Below, piece after piece: positions 9,626-19,400 of a stretch of 64,000 nucleotides of DNA; within the stretch, counting starts at the first letter, position 1; every line of letters begins with the position of its first letter. The stretch is from Actinomycetales bacterium (GTDB taxonomy: Bacteria > Actinomycetota > Actinomycetes > Actinomycetales > Dermatophilaceae). The stretch lies in the NCBI GenBank assembly GCA_016715285.1, contig JADKAO010000001.1, forward strand, positions 186,001 to 250,000. Direction: 5' to 3'. The position numbers were made by a program, and so were the translations under genes. Under the pieces are notes generated by a model. It was not told where the DNA came from. It did no database searches and worked only from the letters and a program-made list of their open reading frames with translations.

Positions 9626-10120
9626 ATGGGCTGGTTCTCGCGTAAGAAGAGTGACGGCGTCGCATCATCGGACGGGCCGGGCGCGAGCGCGGCTGAGATT
9701 GAAGTCATCGAGGATCTGCCGACCCGGCCCACGTCAAACCCCCTCACCCCAGTGGACGAGGCGCGGATCGCAGCCGCCTTAAGGTGGATCGCCGAGGCGC
9801 AGGTCGACGTGGATGACGCGGGGTCGCTGGGGACGGCATACGACGCGGCTCTTGCTGGGCTGGATGGCTCGGGTGCCAGCCTGAGTGCCGACGAGCTCAT
9901 CGAAGTCTTCGGCGTGGGGCTGGGAGAGCACCTTCGCCGGCATACCGACTTTGTGTGGGCGCAGATCACCGACTGCTATGGCAGCGATCTGGGGCTCATG
10001 GGGCGCTACGACGACATGGTCCTCGTGCCGCACACGATGGTCGGGGCGCGCGCACTGAACCGCGAGCGCGGGTGGATCCCGGGAGTCGCCGCGCATCTCG
10101 TGCGGATCCGTCGGCGATGA
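9626..10120 (+). CDS. DUF3806-like protein
   Basis: This is a 164-residue soluble protein. The first ~40 residues are hydrophilic and variable (MGWFSRKKSDG). The conserved part has LSADELIEVFGVGLGEHL, TDFVWAQITDCYGSDLGLMG and a closing VLVPHTMVGARAL, which resembles DUF3806. Function is unknown. The ATG at 9626 has GGCTGGCGAGT in front. The stop overlaps the dgt start by four bases, giving translational coupling to dgt. Confidence 0.75.
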   Translation: MGWFSRKKSDGVASSDGPGASAAEIEVIEDLPTRPTSNPLTPVDEARIAAALRWIAEAQVDVDDAGSLGTAYDAALAGLDGSGASLSADELIEVFGVGLGEHLRRHTDFVWAQITDCYGSDLGLMGRYDDMVLVPHTMVGARALNRERGWIPGVAAHLVRIRRR

Positions 10121-11367
10121 GCCCCTTCTCCCCGGACCCATCCCCGGGGTATGCCGCCCGCGATCGGCAGCGCTGGGTGGCCGAGGATCCGGCGCACAAG
10201 CGGGCTGATCGCGACGACTTCGCGCGGGACCGCGCGCGGGTCCTGCACTCGGCGGCATTGCGGCGGCTGGCTGCTAAAACCCAAGTGGTGCAACCGAGTT
10301 CGGATGACTTCATCCGCAACCGGCTGACCCACTCGCTGGAGGTTGCACAGATCGGACGCGAGTTTGGGGCGGCGCTCGGGTGCGATGCGGACGTGGTCGA
10401 CACGGCGTGTCTGGCGCATGATCTTGGGCATCCGCCGTTTGGCCACCTCGGGGAGAGCATCCTGGACCGGTTGTGCCAGGACATCGGGGGCTTTGAGGGC
10501 AACGCGCAGACGCTGCGGGTGCTGACGCGGTTGGAACCCAAGCGGACACACGCCGATGGTCGGCCTGCGGGGCTCAATCTGACGCGGGCGAGTCTCGATG
10601 CCTCGTGCAAGTACCCCTGGGCGCGGGGTGAGGGCCCTTATGTCACAACGAAATTCGGCGCGTATGCCGCGGACGTGCCGGTGTTTGAGTGGGTGCGGGA
10701 GGGCGCTGAGCCTTTTCGACGCTGTCTTGAGGCCGAGGTGATGGATTGGTCCGATGACGTTGCCTATTCGGTCCACGACGTCGAGGACGCGATTGCGTCT
10801 GGTCGGCTGGATCCGCGCGTTTTGCATGAGCTAAGCGAACTGCGCGTCGTTGCGGCGGTGGCGCACGCGGCATACGCGCCTGATCTGGAGTTGGCCGCGT
10901 TGGAGGCCGCGGGGGAGCGGCTCTCCGCAACCGGCGTGCTGCCGCGCAGTTTTGACGGGTCGCGGCGCGATCTCGCGGCGCTCAAGGACATGACTAGTCG
11001 CCTTATCGGACGGTTCGTGTATGCCGTGGAAGTCGCCACCCGCTCTCGACATGGGGATGGCCCTTTGACGCGGTATGCCGCGGACTTGGCTATCCCTGAC
11101 GACGTGCGGGCCGAGTGCGTCATGCTCAAAGCTGTTGCGGCGCACTATGTCATGCAGAGTGACGAGCGGCAGCGGGTGGCTGGTGTGCAGGCCGAGATCA
11201 TCGAGGGACTGCTGGCCCACTTTGGGGAGCGGCCGGAGCAGTTAGATGAAGACCTCGCGGGTGACTTTGCCGGCGCGGCGGATGATGCTGCTCGGCGGCG
11301 GGTGATCGTCGACCAGGTCGCCTCGCTGACTGATGTCCGCGCAGTGTCGCTCTATCGGGCACTTTGA
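10117..11367 (+). CDS. dgt: Deoxyguanosinetriphosphate triphosphohydrolase-like protein
   Basis: This 416-residue HD-domain phosphohydrolase is expected to cleave dNTPs, classically dGTP, to the nucleoside and tripolyphosphate. Metal-binding and catalytic motifs are visible: RRLAAKTQVV, FIRNRLTHSLEVAQIGR (first His), then the HD pair in LAHDLGHPPFGHLGE, and SDDVAYSVHDVEDAI further on. Bacterial type-2 Dgt proteins are about this size. The ATG at 10117 overlaps the stop of the DUF3806-like gene; the frame opens earlier but that part is antisense-like. In many actinobacteria dgt lies just before dnaG, as here with one inverted gene between them. Confidence 0.93.
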   Translation: MSPFSPDPSPGYAARDRQRWVAEDPAHKRADRDDFARDRARVLHSAALRRLAAKTQVVQPSSDDFIRNRLTHSLEVAQIGREFGAALGCDADVVDTACLAHDLGHPPFGHLGESILDRLCQDIGGFEGNAQTLRVLTRLEPKRTHADGRPAGLNLTRASLDASCKYPWARGEGPYVTTKFGAYAADVPVFEWVREGAEPFRRCLEAEVMDWSDDVAYSVHDVEDAIASGRLDPRVLHELSELRVVAAVAHAAYAPDLELAALEAAGERLSATGVLPRSFDGSRRDLAALKDMTSRLIGRFVYAVEVATRSRHGDGPLTRYAADLAIPDDVRAECVMLKAVAAHYVMQSDERQRVAGVQAEIIEGLLAHFGERPEQLDEDLAGDFAGAADDAARRRVIVDQVASLTDVRAVSLYRAL

Positions 11368-11481
11368 GCCAGCGGCTCTGCCCGAGGCGGTACCTTTTGC
11401 ATCTCACCCGGCCCGACGCGGGCGCCAATGGACCGACTTTCCCTCACTGCGGGATCGGGGATCCTTGCCGACAACGGGTGA

Positions 11482-12828
11482 TCAGCGTCCGTGAATCCGA
11501 CGCCGCGTGGTGACGGAGGCGAGGTGTGCTGGGAACCCTTCATGGGTGGCTAGGGCCTCGATGGCGGGCGCGATCGCCCAGAAGTCGTCCTCGGCAAGAG
11601 CTGCCGTTGCGATCGTGTTGAGGTAGGTGTGTGCGGTCACGCCGCTCACGCTTTTGGCATAGCTGGTGGTAGGCAGGGTGGCAGGCGTACCCAGGGAGAA
11701 GTTGGAAGCGGCGAACGAAGTCCATTGTCCGAGAAGCACAGTGCCGGCATACCTGATCGAGGCGAGCGTCGCCACGGGATCGGCGACGGCGAGTTGGACG
11801 TGTTCGGAAGCGTAGTCATTGGCGATCTCGAGAGCCTGCTCGTCATTTGCAGCAAGGACAAGACCGCCGTTCTCGGCGATCGAGCGCCGGGCATAACCTC
11901 GTCGCGGCTCAGGTAGTTCAGACCACTGCGACTCCACCTCCTTTGCGACCGCCTCAAGCACGCCGCGGTCGGTGGAGACGACTACGGCTGATGAGTCGTC
12001 TCCGTGTTCGGCTTCATTCAGGAAGTCCGCGGCGAGCGTGACGGGGTCGGCTGTGGCGTCGGCGATAATGAGCGAATCTGTCGGGCCCAGTCCGGCCGCA
12101 ACCTGGACACCCATTGCCTGGACCTGCTGCTGCGCAATCGTCACGGCCGGGCTGCCAGGACCTACGATCTTGCGCACCGCAGGAACGCTTTCCGTGCCGA
12201 ACGCGAGCGCCGCGACACCGGAGGGGCCGTTCAGGCAGTAGACGTCGCGCAGTCCGAGTTCATCTGCGACAACTAGCGTGGCGGCATCGACCCGGCCAGC
12301 TCCCTGTGTGGGGTTTGGCGGAACGACGACGGCGATGCGCTGGACACCAGCGACAACGGCGGGCGTCCCGATCTGGATCAGCACCGAGGGGTAGGAACCC
12401 TTGCCTGAGGGCACGAAGAGACCGACCGACTCGATCGGACGTGCCACCTCCCCGATTGTGGTGCCAGCGTCAGTGGTCATCGACCACGACGCCCGCTCAA
12501 GGATCGCCTCGTTGAACCTCCGGGAGCGCCCGATGCTCACGCGAATCGCGTCAACGACTTCGTCGGAGATGGACTGGCGTGCCTCCTCGAACTCTCTATC
12601 GCTTACCTTGAGCTCAGTTGGCGCGCACTCGACCCCGTCGAACTCCCGAAGAGCGCGCACGAGGGCCTCATCGCCGAAGCTGCGGACCTGCTCAACAAGG
12701 TGGGCAATGGACTGATTCAGGCTGGAGACGTGCGTGAGCCGCTCAAGCGTGCCGTTTCGGGTGAGGATCCTGGAGCGCTCCTCAGGTGTGGCCGTGGCCC
12801 ACTCGAGGACCTCGAGGTTGATCGACAT
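11482..12828 (-). CDS. Divergent histidinol dehydrogenase-family protein
   Basis: This 448-residue protein aligns along the whole HisD fold: VGLFVPSGKGSYPSVLIQIGTPAVVAGV, then GPGSPAVTIAQQQV, LNEAEHGDDSSAVVV and the catalytic Glu-His pair E342-H343 in DYASEHVQLAV. True HisD binds zinc through Gln, His, Asp and His. Here the first ligand position reads Glu (NEAEH). The Asp of the usual GDY motif is Asn (SNF), and the following Gly-x-x-His reads GTPA. The C-terminal EGFPAH histidine is kept. It stands alone, with no other his gene near. It may be a HisD paralogue oxidising another alcohol, such as an HpsN-like sulfopropanediol dehydrogenase. ATG 12828 follows GAGAGGGTCGCTGT; it diverges from dnaG. 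Confidence 0.8.
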   Translation of the reverse strand: MSINLEVLEWATATPEERSRILTRNGTLERLTHVSSLNQSIAHLVEQVRSFGDEALVRALREFDGVECAPTELKVSDREFEEARQSISDEVVDAIRVSIGRSRRFNEAILERASWSMTTDAGTTIGEVARPIESVGLFVPSGKGSYPSVLIQIGTPAVVAGVQRIAVVVPPNPTQGAGRVDAATLVVADELGLRDVYCLNGPSGVAALAFGTESVPAVRKIVGPGSPAVTIAQQQVQAMGVQVAAGLGPTDSLIIADATADPVTLAADFLNEAEHGDDSSAVVVSTDRGVLEAVAKEVESQWSELPEPRRGYARRSIAENGGLVLAANDEQALEIANDYASEHVQLAVADPVATLASIRYAGTVLLGQWTSFAASNFSLGTPATLPTTSYAKSVSGVTAHTYLNTIATAALAEDDFWAIAPAIEALATHEGFPAHLASVTTRRRIHGR

Positions 12829-12960
12829 ACAGCGACCCTCTCGCGACGTGCTTGGGCTACAGAGAACCGTCCGGTTCGGCGTGCCCCACCAACCTAATCG
12901 AGCGCAAGCCTCACTGGGCGTGGGGCGCCTAGACTCGGGCGAGGTTGAGAGGGAGGTGAC

Positions 12961-14931
12961 ATGGCGGGTCGGATCATGGCCGAGGACATCACCTCGATCA
13001 AGGAACGAGCCTCGATCGAGGACGTCGTCCGCGAGCATGTCACCCTGCGCCGGGCCGGCGCCTCGCTCAAGGGGCTCTGCCCCTTCCACGACGAAAAGAC
13101 GCCGTCATTCACCGTCAACCCGACGACCGGCTACTACCAGTGTTACGGCTGCGGTGAGGGCGGCGATGTGTTCGCGTTCCTCCAAAAGGTCGAGCATCTG
13201 ACGTTTACCGAGGCGGTCGAACGGCTCGCGAGCAAAGTCGGCGTGCAGGTCCGCTACGAAGAAGGCGGCGGGCGTCGCGACGACCACGCCAGCCCTGGCC
13301 GACGGGCCCGCCTGCTCGAGGCGCACCGGGTGGCGCAGGAGTTTTACGCGGCATACCTGCTGGGGGCTCCGGCAGCGCGCGCGGGGCGAGATTTCATGCG
13401 CGCCAGGGGTTTTGACGGTGCCGTCGCGACCCGCTTTGGTGTCGGATTTGCGCCCCGAGGGGGCGAGGAACTCGCACGTCACTTGCGCAGCAAGGGTTTT
13501 AACGACGACGAGGTCGTTCTTGCCGGCCTCGTGGGTCGGGGCTCGCGGGGGCTGTATGACCGATTCCGCGGCCGTCTCGTGTGGCCGATCCGCGACATTA
13601 CGGGAGACGTCGTGGGCTTCGGTGCGCGACGGATCTTTGACGACGACCGCATCGAGGCCAAATACCTCAACACCTCGGAGACACCGATCTACAAAAAGTC
13701 GACGGTCCTCTATGGCCTCGACAGCGCCAAGAAAGCTATCTCAACGACCCGCACCGCCGTGGTTGTCGAGGGCTATACCGACGTCATGGCCTGCCATCTT
13801 GCGGGCGTCGAGACCGCGGTGGCGACATGTGGCACTGCCTTTGGCGTCGAGCACATCAAGGTCCTACGGCGGATCATGCGGGACGAGGCCGACCTCGCAC
13901 CGGCGCGGGTGATCTTCACGTTTGATGGTGACGCGGCTGGCCAGGCGGCCGCGATGAAGGCGTTCAAGGAAGACCAACGGTGGGCGTCGCAGTCGTTCGT
14001 CGCCGTCGCGCCCGGCGGCAAGGACCCGTGCGACCTGCGCCTGACTGACGGGGACGACGCGGTGCGCCACCTCGTGGAGGACGCAGTGCCGATGTTCGAG
14101 TTCGCGGTCCGCACCACGATCGCGCGTTTCGACCTCGACACGGCCGAGGGGAGGGTGCAAGCCCTCAAGGCGGCTGCCCCGATCGTCGCAGGGATCCGCG
14201 ACAGTGCTGCCCGGCCCGAATACACCCGCACGGTGGCAGGCTGGCTCGGCGTAGAGATCGAACAACTCGCGGACGAGATCAAGCGGGCGGGCAAGAGGGA
14301 GGCAGCCCAGGGATCCAGCGGACCTGGCGGAGGCGCACCCAACGGAGCCGGTGGTCCGCTTCCCCGGCAGTATGCCGACCCGCCGGACTCAGCGATCGAA
14401 CCATCCGCTGGGGAACTCGCGGCGGCCTTGCCGCCACCCAACTTGCGTGACCCGGTCGTCGTCGCCGAGCGGCAACTCCTGCAATGCCTGCTGCAATATC
14501 CCTCTATCGCAGACCCGTTGTCCCTGAGCCTGCTCTCAGCGGGAGATTTCAGCGCACCGGCGCACGAGCGGGTCTTTGAGACGATCGCAACTGTCGGGAT
14601 CACCCCTGCCACGTCGGTGACCGCATGGCGCGAGGCCATCCATGAGGCGGCACCAGCGTCGGTCAAGGCCCTCGTCGTCGACCTGTCGGTTGCTGGGCTG
14701 CCGACCATCCTCGACCCGTCGACCGGCGCCCCAACGCGTCGCTTTGTCGATGCACTGTTCAGTCGCCTCCGCGAAGTCGCGCTCCGGCGGCAGATCGCCG
14801 ACGCTCTCGGTCAGTTGCGTCGCGAAGAAACCGCCGCCGAACCAGACCTCACCCGACAGCGCGAACTCTCGCTGCACCTGCAGGACCTGCAACGACAACT
14901 CGCCATGATGCTCGACCGAGAGGACAGCTAG
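12961..14931 (+). CDS. dnaG: DNA primase
   Basis: This enzyme synthesises RNA primers for replication on DnaB-unwound template. The 656-residue protein has a zinc-binding domain (C40, H43, C61, C64 in LCPFHDEKTPS and YQCYGCGEGG), then the TOPRIM catalytic core with VVVEGYTDVMACHLAG and FTFDGDAAGQAA, and a C-terminal helicase-binding helical domain after a Gly/Pro-rich linker at ~440-475. The ATG at 12961 has a strong GGGAGGTGAC ribosome-binding site. It is followed at once by a small conserved gene. Confidence 0.97.
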   Translation: MAGRIMAEDITSIKERASIEDVVREHVTLRRAGASLKGLCPFHDEKTPSFTVNPTTGYYQCYGCGEGGDVFAFLQKVEHLTFTEAVERLASKVGVQVRYEEGGGRRDDHASPGRRARLLEAHRVAQEFYAAYLLGAPAARAGRDFMRARGFDGAVATRFGVGFAPRGGEELARHLRSKGFNDDEVVLAGLVGRGSRGLYDRFRGRLVWPIRDITGDVVGFGARRIFDDDRIEAKYLNTSETPIYKKSTVLYGLDSAKKAISTTRTAVVVEGYTDVMACHLAGVETAVATCGTAFGVEHIKVLRRIMRDEADLAPARVIFTFDGDAAGQAAAMKAFKEDQRWASQSFVAVAPGGKDPCDLRLTDGDDAVRHLVEDAVPMFEFAVRTTIARFDLDTAEGRVQALKAAAPIVAGIRDSAARPEYTRTVAGWLGVEIEQLADEIKRAGKREAAQGSSGPGGGAPNGAGGPLPRQYADPPDSAIEPSAGELAAALPPPNLRDPVVVAERQLLQCLLQYPSIADPLSLSLLSAGDFSAPAHERVFETIATVGITPATSVTAWREAIHEAAPASVKALVVDLSVAGLPTILDPSTGAPTRRFVDALFSRLREVALRRQIADALGQLRREETAAEPDLTRQRELSLHLQDLQRQLAMMLDREDS

Positions 14932-14934
14932 ACC

Positions 14935-15486
14935 GTGCGCTTTCTCCGCAGGGGAATCGGAGCCGAACTTCCTCCGCCCGCTCGAGCAGCGGTGACGGCG
15001 GCCGACACCCCGACCCGTCGCACCGGGGCGATCCTCGCGACTGCAGCGACTCGAAGCCGCGACACACCCGCCTGGCTCGTGGCCACGACACACGACTTCG
15101 CGCTCATCGCCGACGGTGGCGATCTGGTGTGGCGTCACCCCTGGCATGAGGTCGACACCGCCTCCTGGGGTCGCGAGGCGAGTGAGCTGACGGTGACTTT
15201 CGTCGGGACCAGTCGGCACACGGCATACCCGCTCGGTCGTGAGGACGCCTTCCTGCGCGTCCTGCGAGAGCGGGTGCAGGCGAGCGCGGTCATGACTGCG
15301 GAACTCGACCTGCCGCGGCCCAAGAAGGCGCGGGTCGCGATCCGGCAGGACCTCGCGACGGGCGAGTTGCTCGAGCAGGTGGTGCTCGGCCGCGGCACCC
15401 GGCCCAGCCCCGAGATTGATGTTGTCGCTGCGCGGGTGCTCGCGATCATGCGCGACGAGCTGGGTATGCCGCCCCGCGCCAGGTGA
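14935..15486 (+). CDS. Conserved hypothetical protein downstream of dnaG
   Basis: This 183-residue soluble protein starts with GTG at 14935, three bases after the dnaG stop codon, so it is probably co-transcribed with dnaG. It contains alternating beta segments (PAWLVATTHDFALIADGGDLVWRHPWHEV) that look like a PH-like fold, then a helical tail. No catalytic motif is seen and I assign no function. Confidence 0.72.
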   Translation: MRFLRRGIGAELPPPARAAVTAADTPTRRTGAILATAATRSRDTPAWLVATTHDFALIADGGDLVWRHPWHEVDTASWGREASELTVTFVGTSRHTAYPLGREDAFLRVLRERVQASAVMTAELDLPRPKKARVAIRQDLATGELLEQVVLGRGTRPSPEIDVVAARVLAIMRDELGMPPRAR

Positions 15487-15599
15487 TCTCGGGCCGCCCG
15501 GAGCAGTTGGTCCCGCCGCGACCAGGGCCCGCGCGCATGTGTTGAGACCTCGGGTTTCATGGGGCGCGGGAGTCTTTGCTAAGGTTGCCGCCGCACCAT

Positions 15600-15675
15600 T
15601 CCTCCATAGCTCAATTGGCAGAGCAGCCGGCTGTTAACCGGCAGGTTCTTGGTTCGAGTCCAAGTGGGGGAGCCA
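15600..15675 (+). tRNA. tRNA-Asn (anticodon GTT)
   Basis: Acceptor arms TCCTCCA and TGGGGGA pair, with one G-T pair. The D-arm TAGCTCAATTGGCAGAGCA is standard, the anticodon loop CTGTTAA gives GTT, and the T-arm TTCTTGGTTCGAGTCCAAG is standard. The discriminator G is followed by an encoded CCA. It lies 42 bases before the start of the phosphopantetheinyl transferase gene. Confidence 0.96.
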
Positions 15676-15717
15676 CATTCGAGGCCTTTGCGCCTCCCGC
15701 AGGGCATGATTCGCCCT

Positions 15718-16491
15718 ATGCACTGGCTCGCCGTCAGCGAACTCTCGATCCCCTCCGGTGACTCGTGGCTGTCCGAGACCGAACGCGCCCGGCAGGCGAC
15801 GATGCGCTTCACCAAGCGCCGCACCGAATATCGCCTCCGCAGGTATGCCGGCAAACGCGCCGTCAGCGCCCTCCTGGGCCGCCCCATCACCAACGCACAC
15901 CTCGCCACCGTCGAGCTGCTCAATCGCCCCGGAGGCGCGCCCTACGTGCGCCTCGACGGACGGGAGGTCGACTTCGACGTGTCACTCACCGACCGCGCCG
16001 GGTGGGCGATCGGGCTCGTCGGCCCCGCTGGCTCCATGGCGGGCTCGCTTGGAGTCGACCTCGAGATCGTCGAAGACCGATCCGCCGGTTTTGTCGCCGA
16101 CTACTTCACCCCCGCCGAACGCACCTACATCCACTCCTGCGGACCGCACGGCAGCGAGGGGTATGCCGTGGCCGCCAACCTCCTGTGGTCGGCCAAAGAG
16201 TCAGCTCTCAAGGTGTTGCGGGTGGGCCTGCGAGCCGACACCCGGTCAGTCGAGGTCACCATCACCCCAACCCCAGACGACGCGGGCTGGGCGCCCATGC
16301 ACGTCACTGGACCGCACGGACTCTCCTTCCCCGGCTACTGGCGCCGCGACGGCGTCTTCCTCCTCACCCTCGCCTTCCGCACAACAGCGTCGCCCCCAAC
16401 CCTGATGGGTGGGGGCGACGACATCGCGCGCGGCATACCGATGCACTCGTGGCTCACTCAGCCACTGGCACCGGGTGCCGCTACGACGTGA
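15718..16491 (+). CDS. 4'-phosphopantetheinyl transferase, Sfp type
   Basis: This enzyme moves the 4'-phosphopantetheine arm of coenzyme A to a carrier-protein hydroxyl. Signature motifs are G112-V-D-L-E (magnesium-binding GVDxE) and W157-S-A-K-E-S-A-L-K (WxxKExxxK). The 257-residue frame fits Sfp-type enzymes of secondary metabolism or PUFA synthesis, not the short AcpS. The last ~35 residues run through a terminator-like hairpin and are probably non-conserved. The ATG at 15718 (MHWLAVSELSIP) is chosen. It is convergent with the carboxylase gene, overlapping its end by 11 bases. Its position beside a six-ACP megasynthase suggests that synthase is its partner. Confidence 0.9.
   Translation: MHWLAVSELSIPSGDSWLSETERARQATMRFTKRRTEYRLRRYAGKRAVSALLGRPITNAHLATVELLNRPGGAPYVRLDGREVDFDVSLTDRAGWAIGLVGPAGSMAGSLGVDLEIVEDRSAGFVADYFTPAERTYIHSCGPHGSEGYAVAANLLWSAKESALKVLRVGLRADTRSVEVTITPTPDDAGWAPMHVTGPHGLSFPGYWRRDGVFLLTLAFRTTASPPTLMGGGDDIARGIPMHSWLTQPLAPGAATT
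16388..16420. terminator. Hairpin between the convergent PPTase and carboxylase genes
   Basis: CGTCGCCCCCAACCC-TGAT-GGGTGGGGGCGACG forms a long GC stem with one bulged base. It lies in the 3' end of the PPTase frame and just beyond the carboxylase stop on the other strand, so it probably ends transcription from both sides. There is no T-run, as usual in actinobacteria. Confidence 0.65.
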
Positions 16492-19400
16492 ACTTGGCCA
16501 TGCCGCGCTCCAGCGCGTCAATCACATAGGGCCGCAACGATTCTGCGCTGATGATCCGGTCGACCGAGCCCATCCGCTGAGCGCGCTCGATCGTGTGGAT
16601 CGAGTCGAACTCGTCGGCGACCTCGCCGAGCTTCTCCGACCGCACGGCAGCGGTGATGGCCGCAGCCTGAGACCGCAACCGGCCAGCGTCAGCACCCTTG
16701 GCAGCTGCTGCCGCCGCGCGTGCCTCGACGACCCGCGGGTCCTTGTCCGTGCGGACCTTGACCTCGCGGGCAAAGACCGTCGCCGCCGCCGGAGCGCCAC
16801 CGATGACCGAGGCATAGGACCCCTCGATCGCAGCGATCTCCATCGTCTCGGTGAGTGCCTTGGAGAACACAACGAACGCGCCACCGTGATAGCGCGACAC
16901 GACGATGAACACGATTGGCCCGTCGAAGTTCGTGATCGCCCGGCCGATCTCAGCGCCGTACTCAAGCTGCCACTTGCGCATCGACTCCGGCGACCCGTCG
17001 AAGCCCGACAGGTTGGCCATGACAACGAGCGGACGGTTGCCGCTGGTGGCGTTGATGGCGCGCGCCGTCTTGCGGGAGGCCTGGGGGAACAGCGTGCCCG
17101 AGGTCCACGACGGCGGCCCGTCCGCGGGCACGAAACCCTTGCGGGGAAGTGCGCGGGAGGAGAGACCGATCATGCAGACGGGTATGCCGCCCACGGTCAC
17201 GTCCCACACGATGGAGTTCTCGCCGTCCTGCCAATGCAACCACCGCTCGAGCGGCTCGCAGTCGGTGTCTGACACCGCCCGCATGACCGAGCGCATGTCG
17301 AACGGCTGCTTGCGGTCGGGGTTGGTCGCGTGATCGAACACCTCACCGACGACCGTGAACGTCGTCCCAGCCACCCGGTCATGCACGGCCGTGCGGACAT
17401 CGCGGTTGATGTCGTCCGTGATCGGCCGACGCCGCGGGAAGCGTTCTCCCGGAACGACATACGCGTAGTTGTAGTGCTCGAGCAGGAGCAGACAGGCGTC
17501 CTGGAAACTGGGCGCCCAATACTGACCCTGGCCGTTGAGACCCATGACCCGGTCATAGCCGCCGATGCCGAAGTTGTCATCGGCCGACACCGCACCGGAG
17601 AAGTCCAGCGCCTGCTTGCCGGTGAGCACCATCGTCGATGCGGGCGTCATGATGAGGATGCCCTTGGTGTGCATGAGCATCGTCGACTCGGCGTTCCAAT
17701 ACGGCTGGCCACCGACGTTGATCCCTGTGACGATGATGTTGATCTCGCCGCCACCCTGGGTGAACTCGATGATCCGCCGCAGCGTGAGCGCGATGAAGTC
17801 CATGTTCTCGGTGCCCGAGTCCATGGCGATCAGGGCACCCGACGAGCAGGCGTACCACTCGACAGGCAGCTTGCGCTCGGCCGCGAGTTTGAGGGCGGCG
17901 TTGATCCGCCGGCACTCCGGCTCGGCGAGGTTGCCGAGGCCCTGGGTCGGGTCCGACAGCATGGCGACCCGGGTCATGCCCTCGGGCACGACATCGGTGT
18001 AGGTCGTCAACAGGCCCACGACGATGTGCGCGCTGTTGCCCGCTGGCGGCCGGTTGATCGGCACGAGGTTCTCGCCGTCGGGGTCGAGCTCCATCTCCTG
18101 GAAATGCCCGCGCGGGAACGGCGACGCATCGCCCTCAGCCGGCGTGAGCATCTGGATGATCTCGTAGGGGTACGGCGTGCCGAAGCGCTCGGCCGTCATG
18201 ACCTTCTGCGCATAGCGGGTCAGCGGTCGGATCGGGTTGGGCCCGGGGTCGCCGAAGCGGATCGTCGTGCCCGTCCGCCCGATGCCATCGACCGTGAGGA
18301 CCTTGTCCTCCAGCTGCGGCGCGCCCGTCTCGGGGTCAAGCACCGGCTCCCCAGCCTCGTCGGTAACCGGCTGGTGCACGTGCAGCACGAGCTTGTCGAG
18401 CCCAGCACCCTTGGCTAGCGGAAGGTAACTGCTTGCGAGCGAAGGCCATTCGCTCGGCGGGATCTCCCACGTGGGCCGGACCCACAGCACGAGCCGGTTC
18501 GCAGCCGGGCGCTCCCGCGGCGGGAAGTGCGCCAACGCCGACCGCATCGCGGCCAACGCCTGCAGCCCCACTCGTCCGAGTCGCGGATAGGTGTCCTGGC
18601 CCGTCTCCGGGTCGCGCACCTTGACAAGGTCACGCACCTCAGCGACCGCAAAGAGCCGCTTGTCCTTGGGGTTTTCGTGAGCGACTCCGAGGAAGAGATA
18701 CACGTCCTCGGGGGAGGCCAGCCGCTCCAGCGCGAAGTTCGACAGGCGCCACAGGTCAAGGCGCTTGCCGAGCATCGGGTGCAGGTTGCGGTAGAGCAGG
18801 TCCTCGACGAAGTCGCCCTTGTCGTCTTGTCGGAAGGTGAGGTGCTGCGTGCCCTGCCCTTGCTCGTCAGAGCCGCCAAGGCTCGTGATCGTGAGGTCAA
18901 GGCGATGCAGTCGACGACCAAAGTCGCAGTTGTCCAGGCACGCGCTCGCCTCGTCGCACAGCGCGTCGATGTCAGGCCGCTCCCGGTCCCGCCACAGGAC
19001 GAGATCAACGACGACCTTGGTCTCTGCCGGCACGTCCCGCAGATGCCCCGCGATGGCGGTCGCGAGCCGAGCGAGCCCGGTCGTCGGCGCGTACGACACG
19101 ACGAGGTGCACCGGCATACCCTCGTGCTCGTAGTCGGCCACCCCGAGCAGGTGCCCATCCACCTCGACGCAGCGGACCGCGCGCAGGGCGCGGATGCGGT
19201 AGAAGCGGCGGATATAGACCTCAAGCACACCGCGCCGGTATGCCGTGTCCGCGTCACTACCAGCGCCGTCGGCGCTGTCGCGCCACGCGTTGAGCAGGTC
19301 ACCGCGGAGGGGGTGCGAGGCCGACACGATCGCGTCGACGTGCTTTGCGCGCTCCGCGGCGTCCGTGGTTTGGCCGAGGGCGTGGAGGTGCTCGCGTGCC

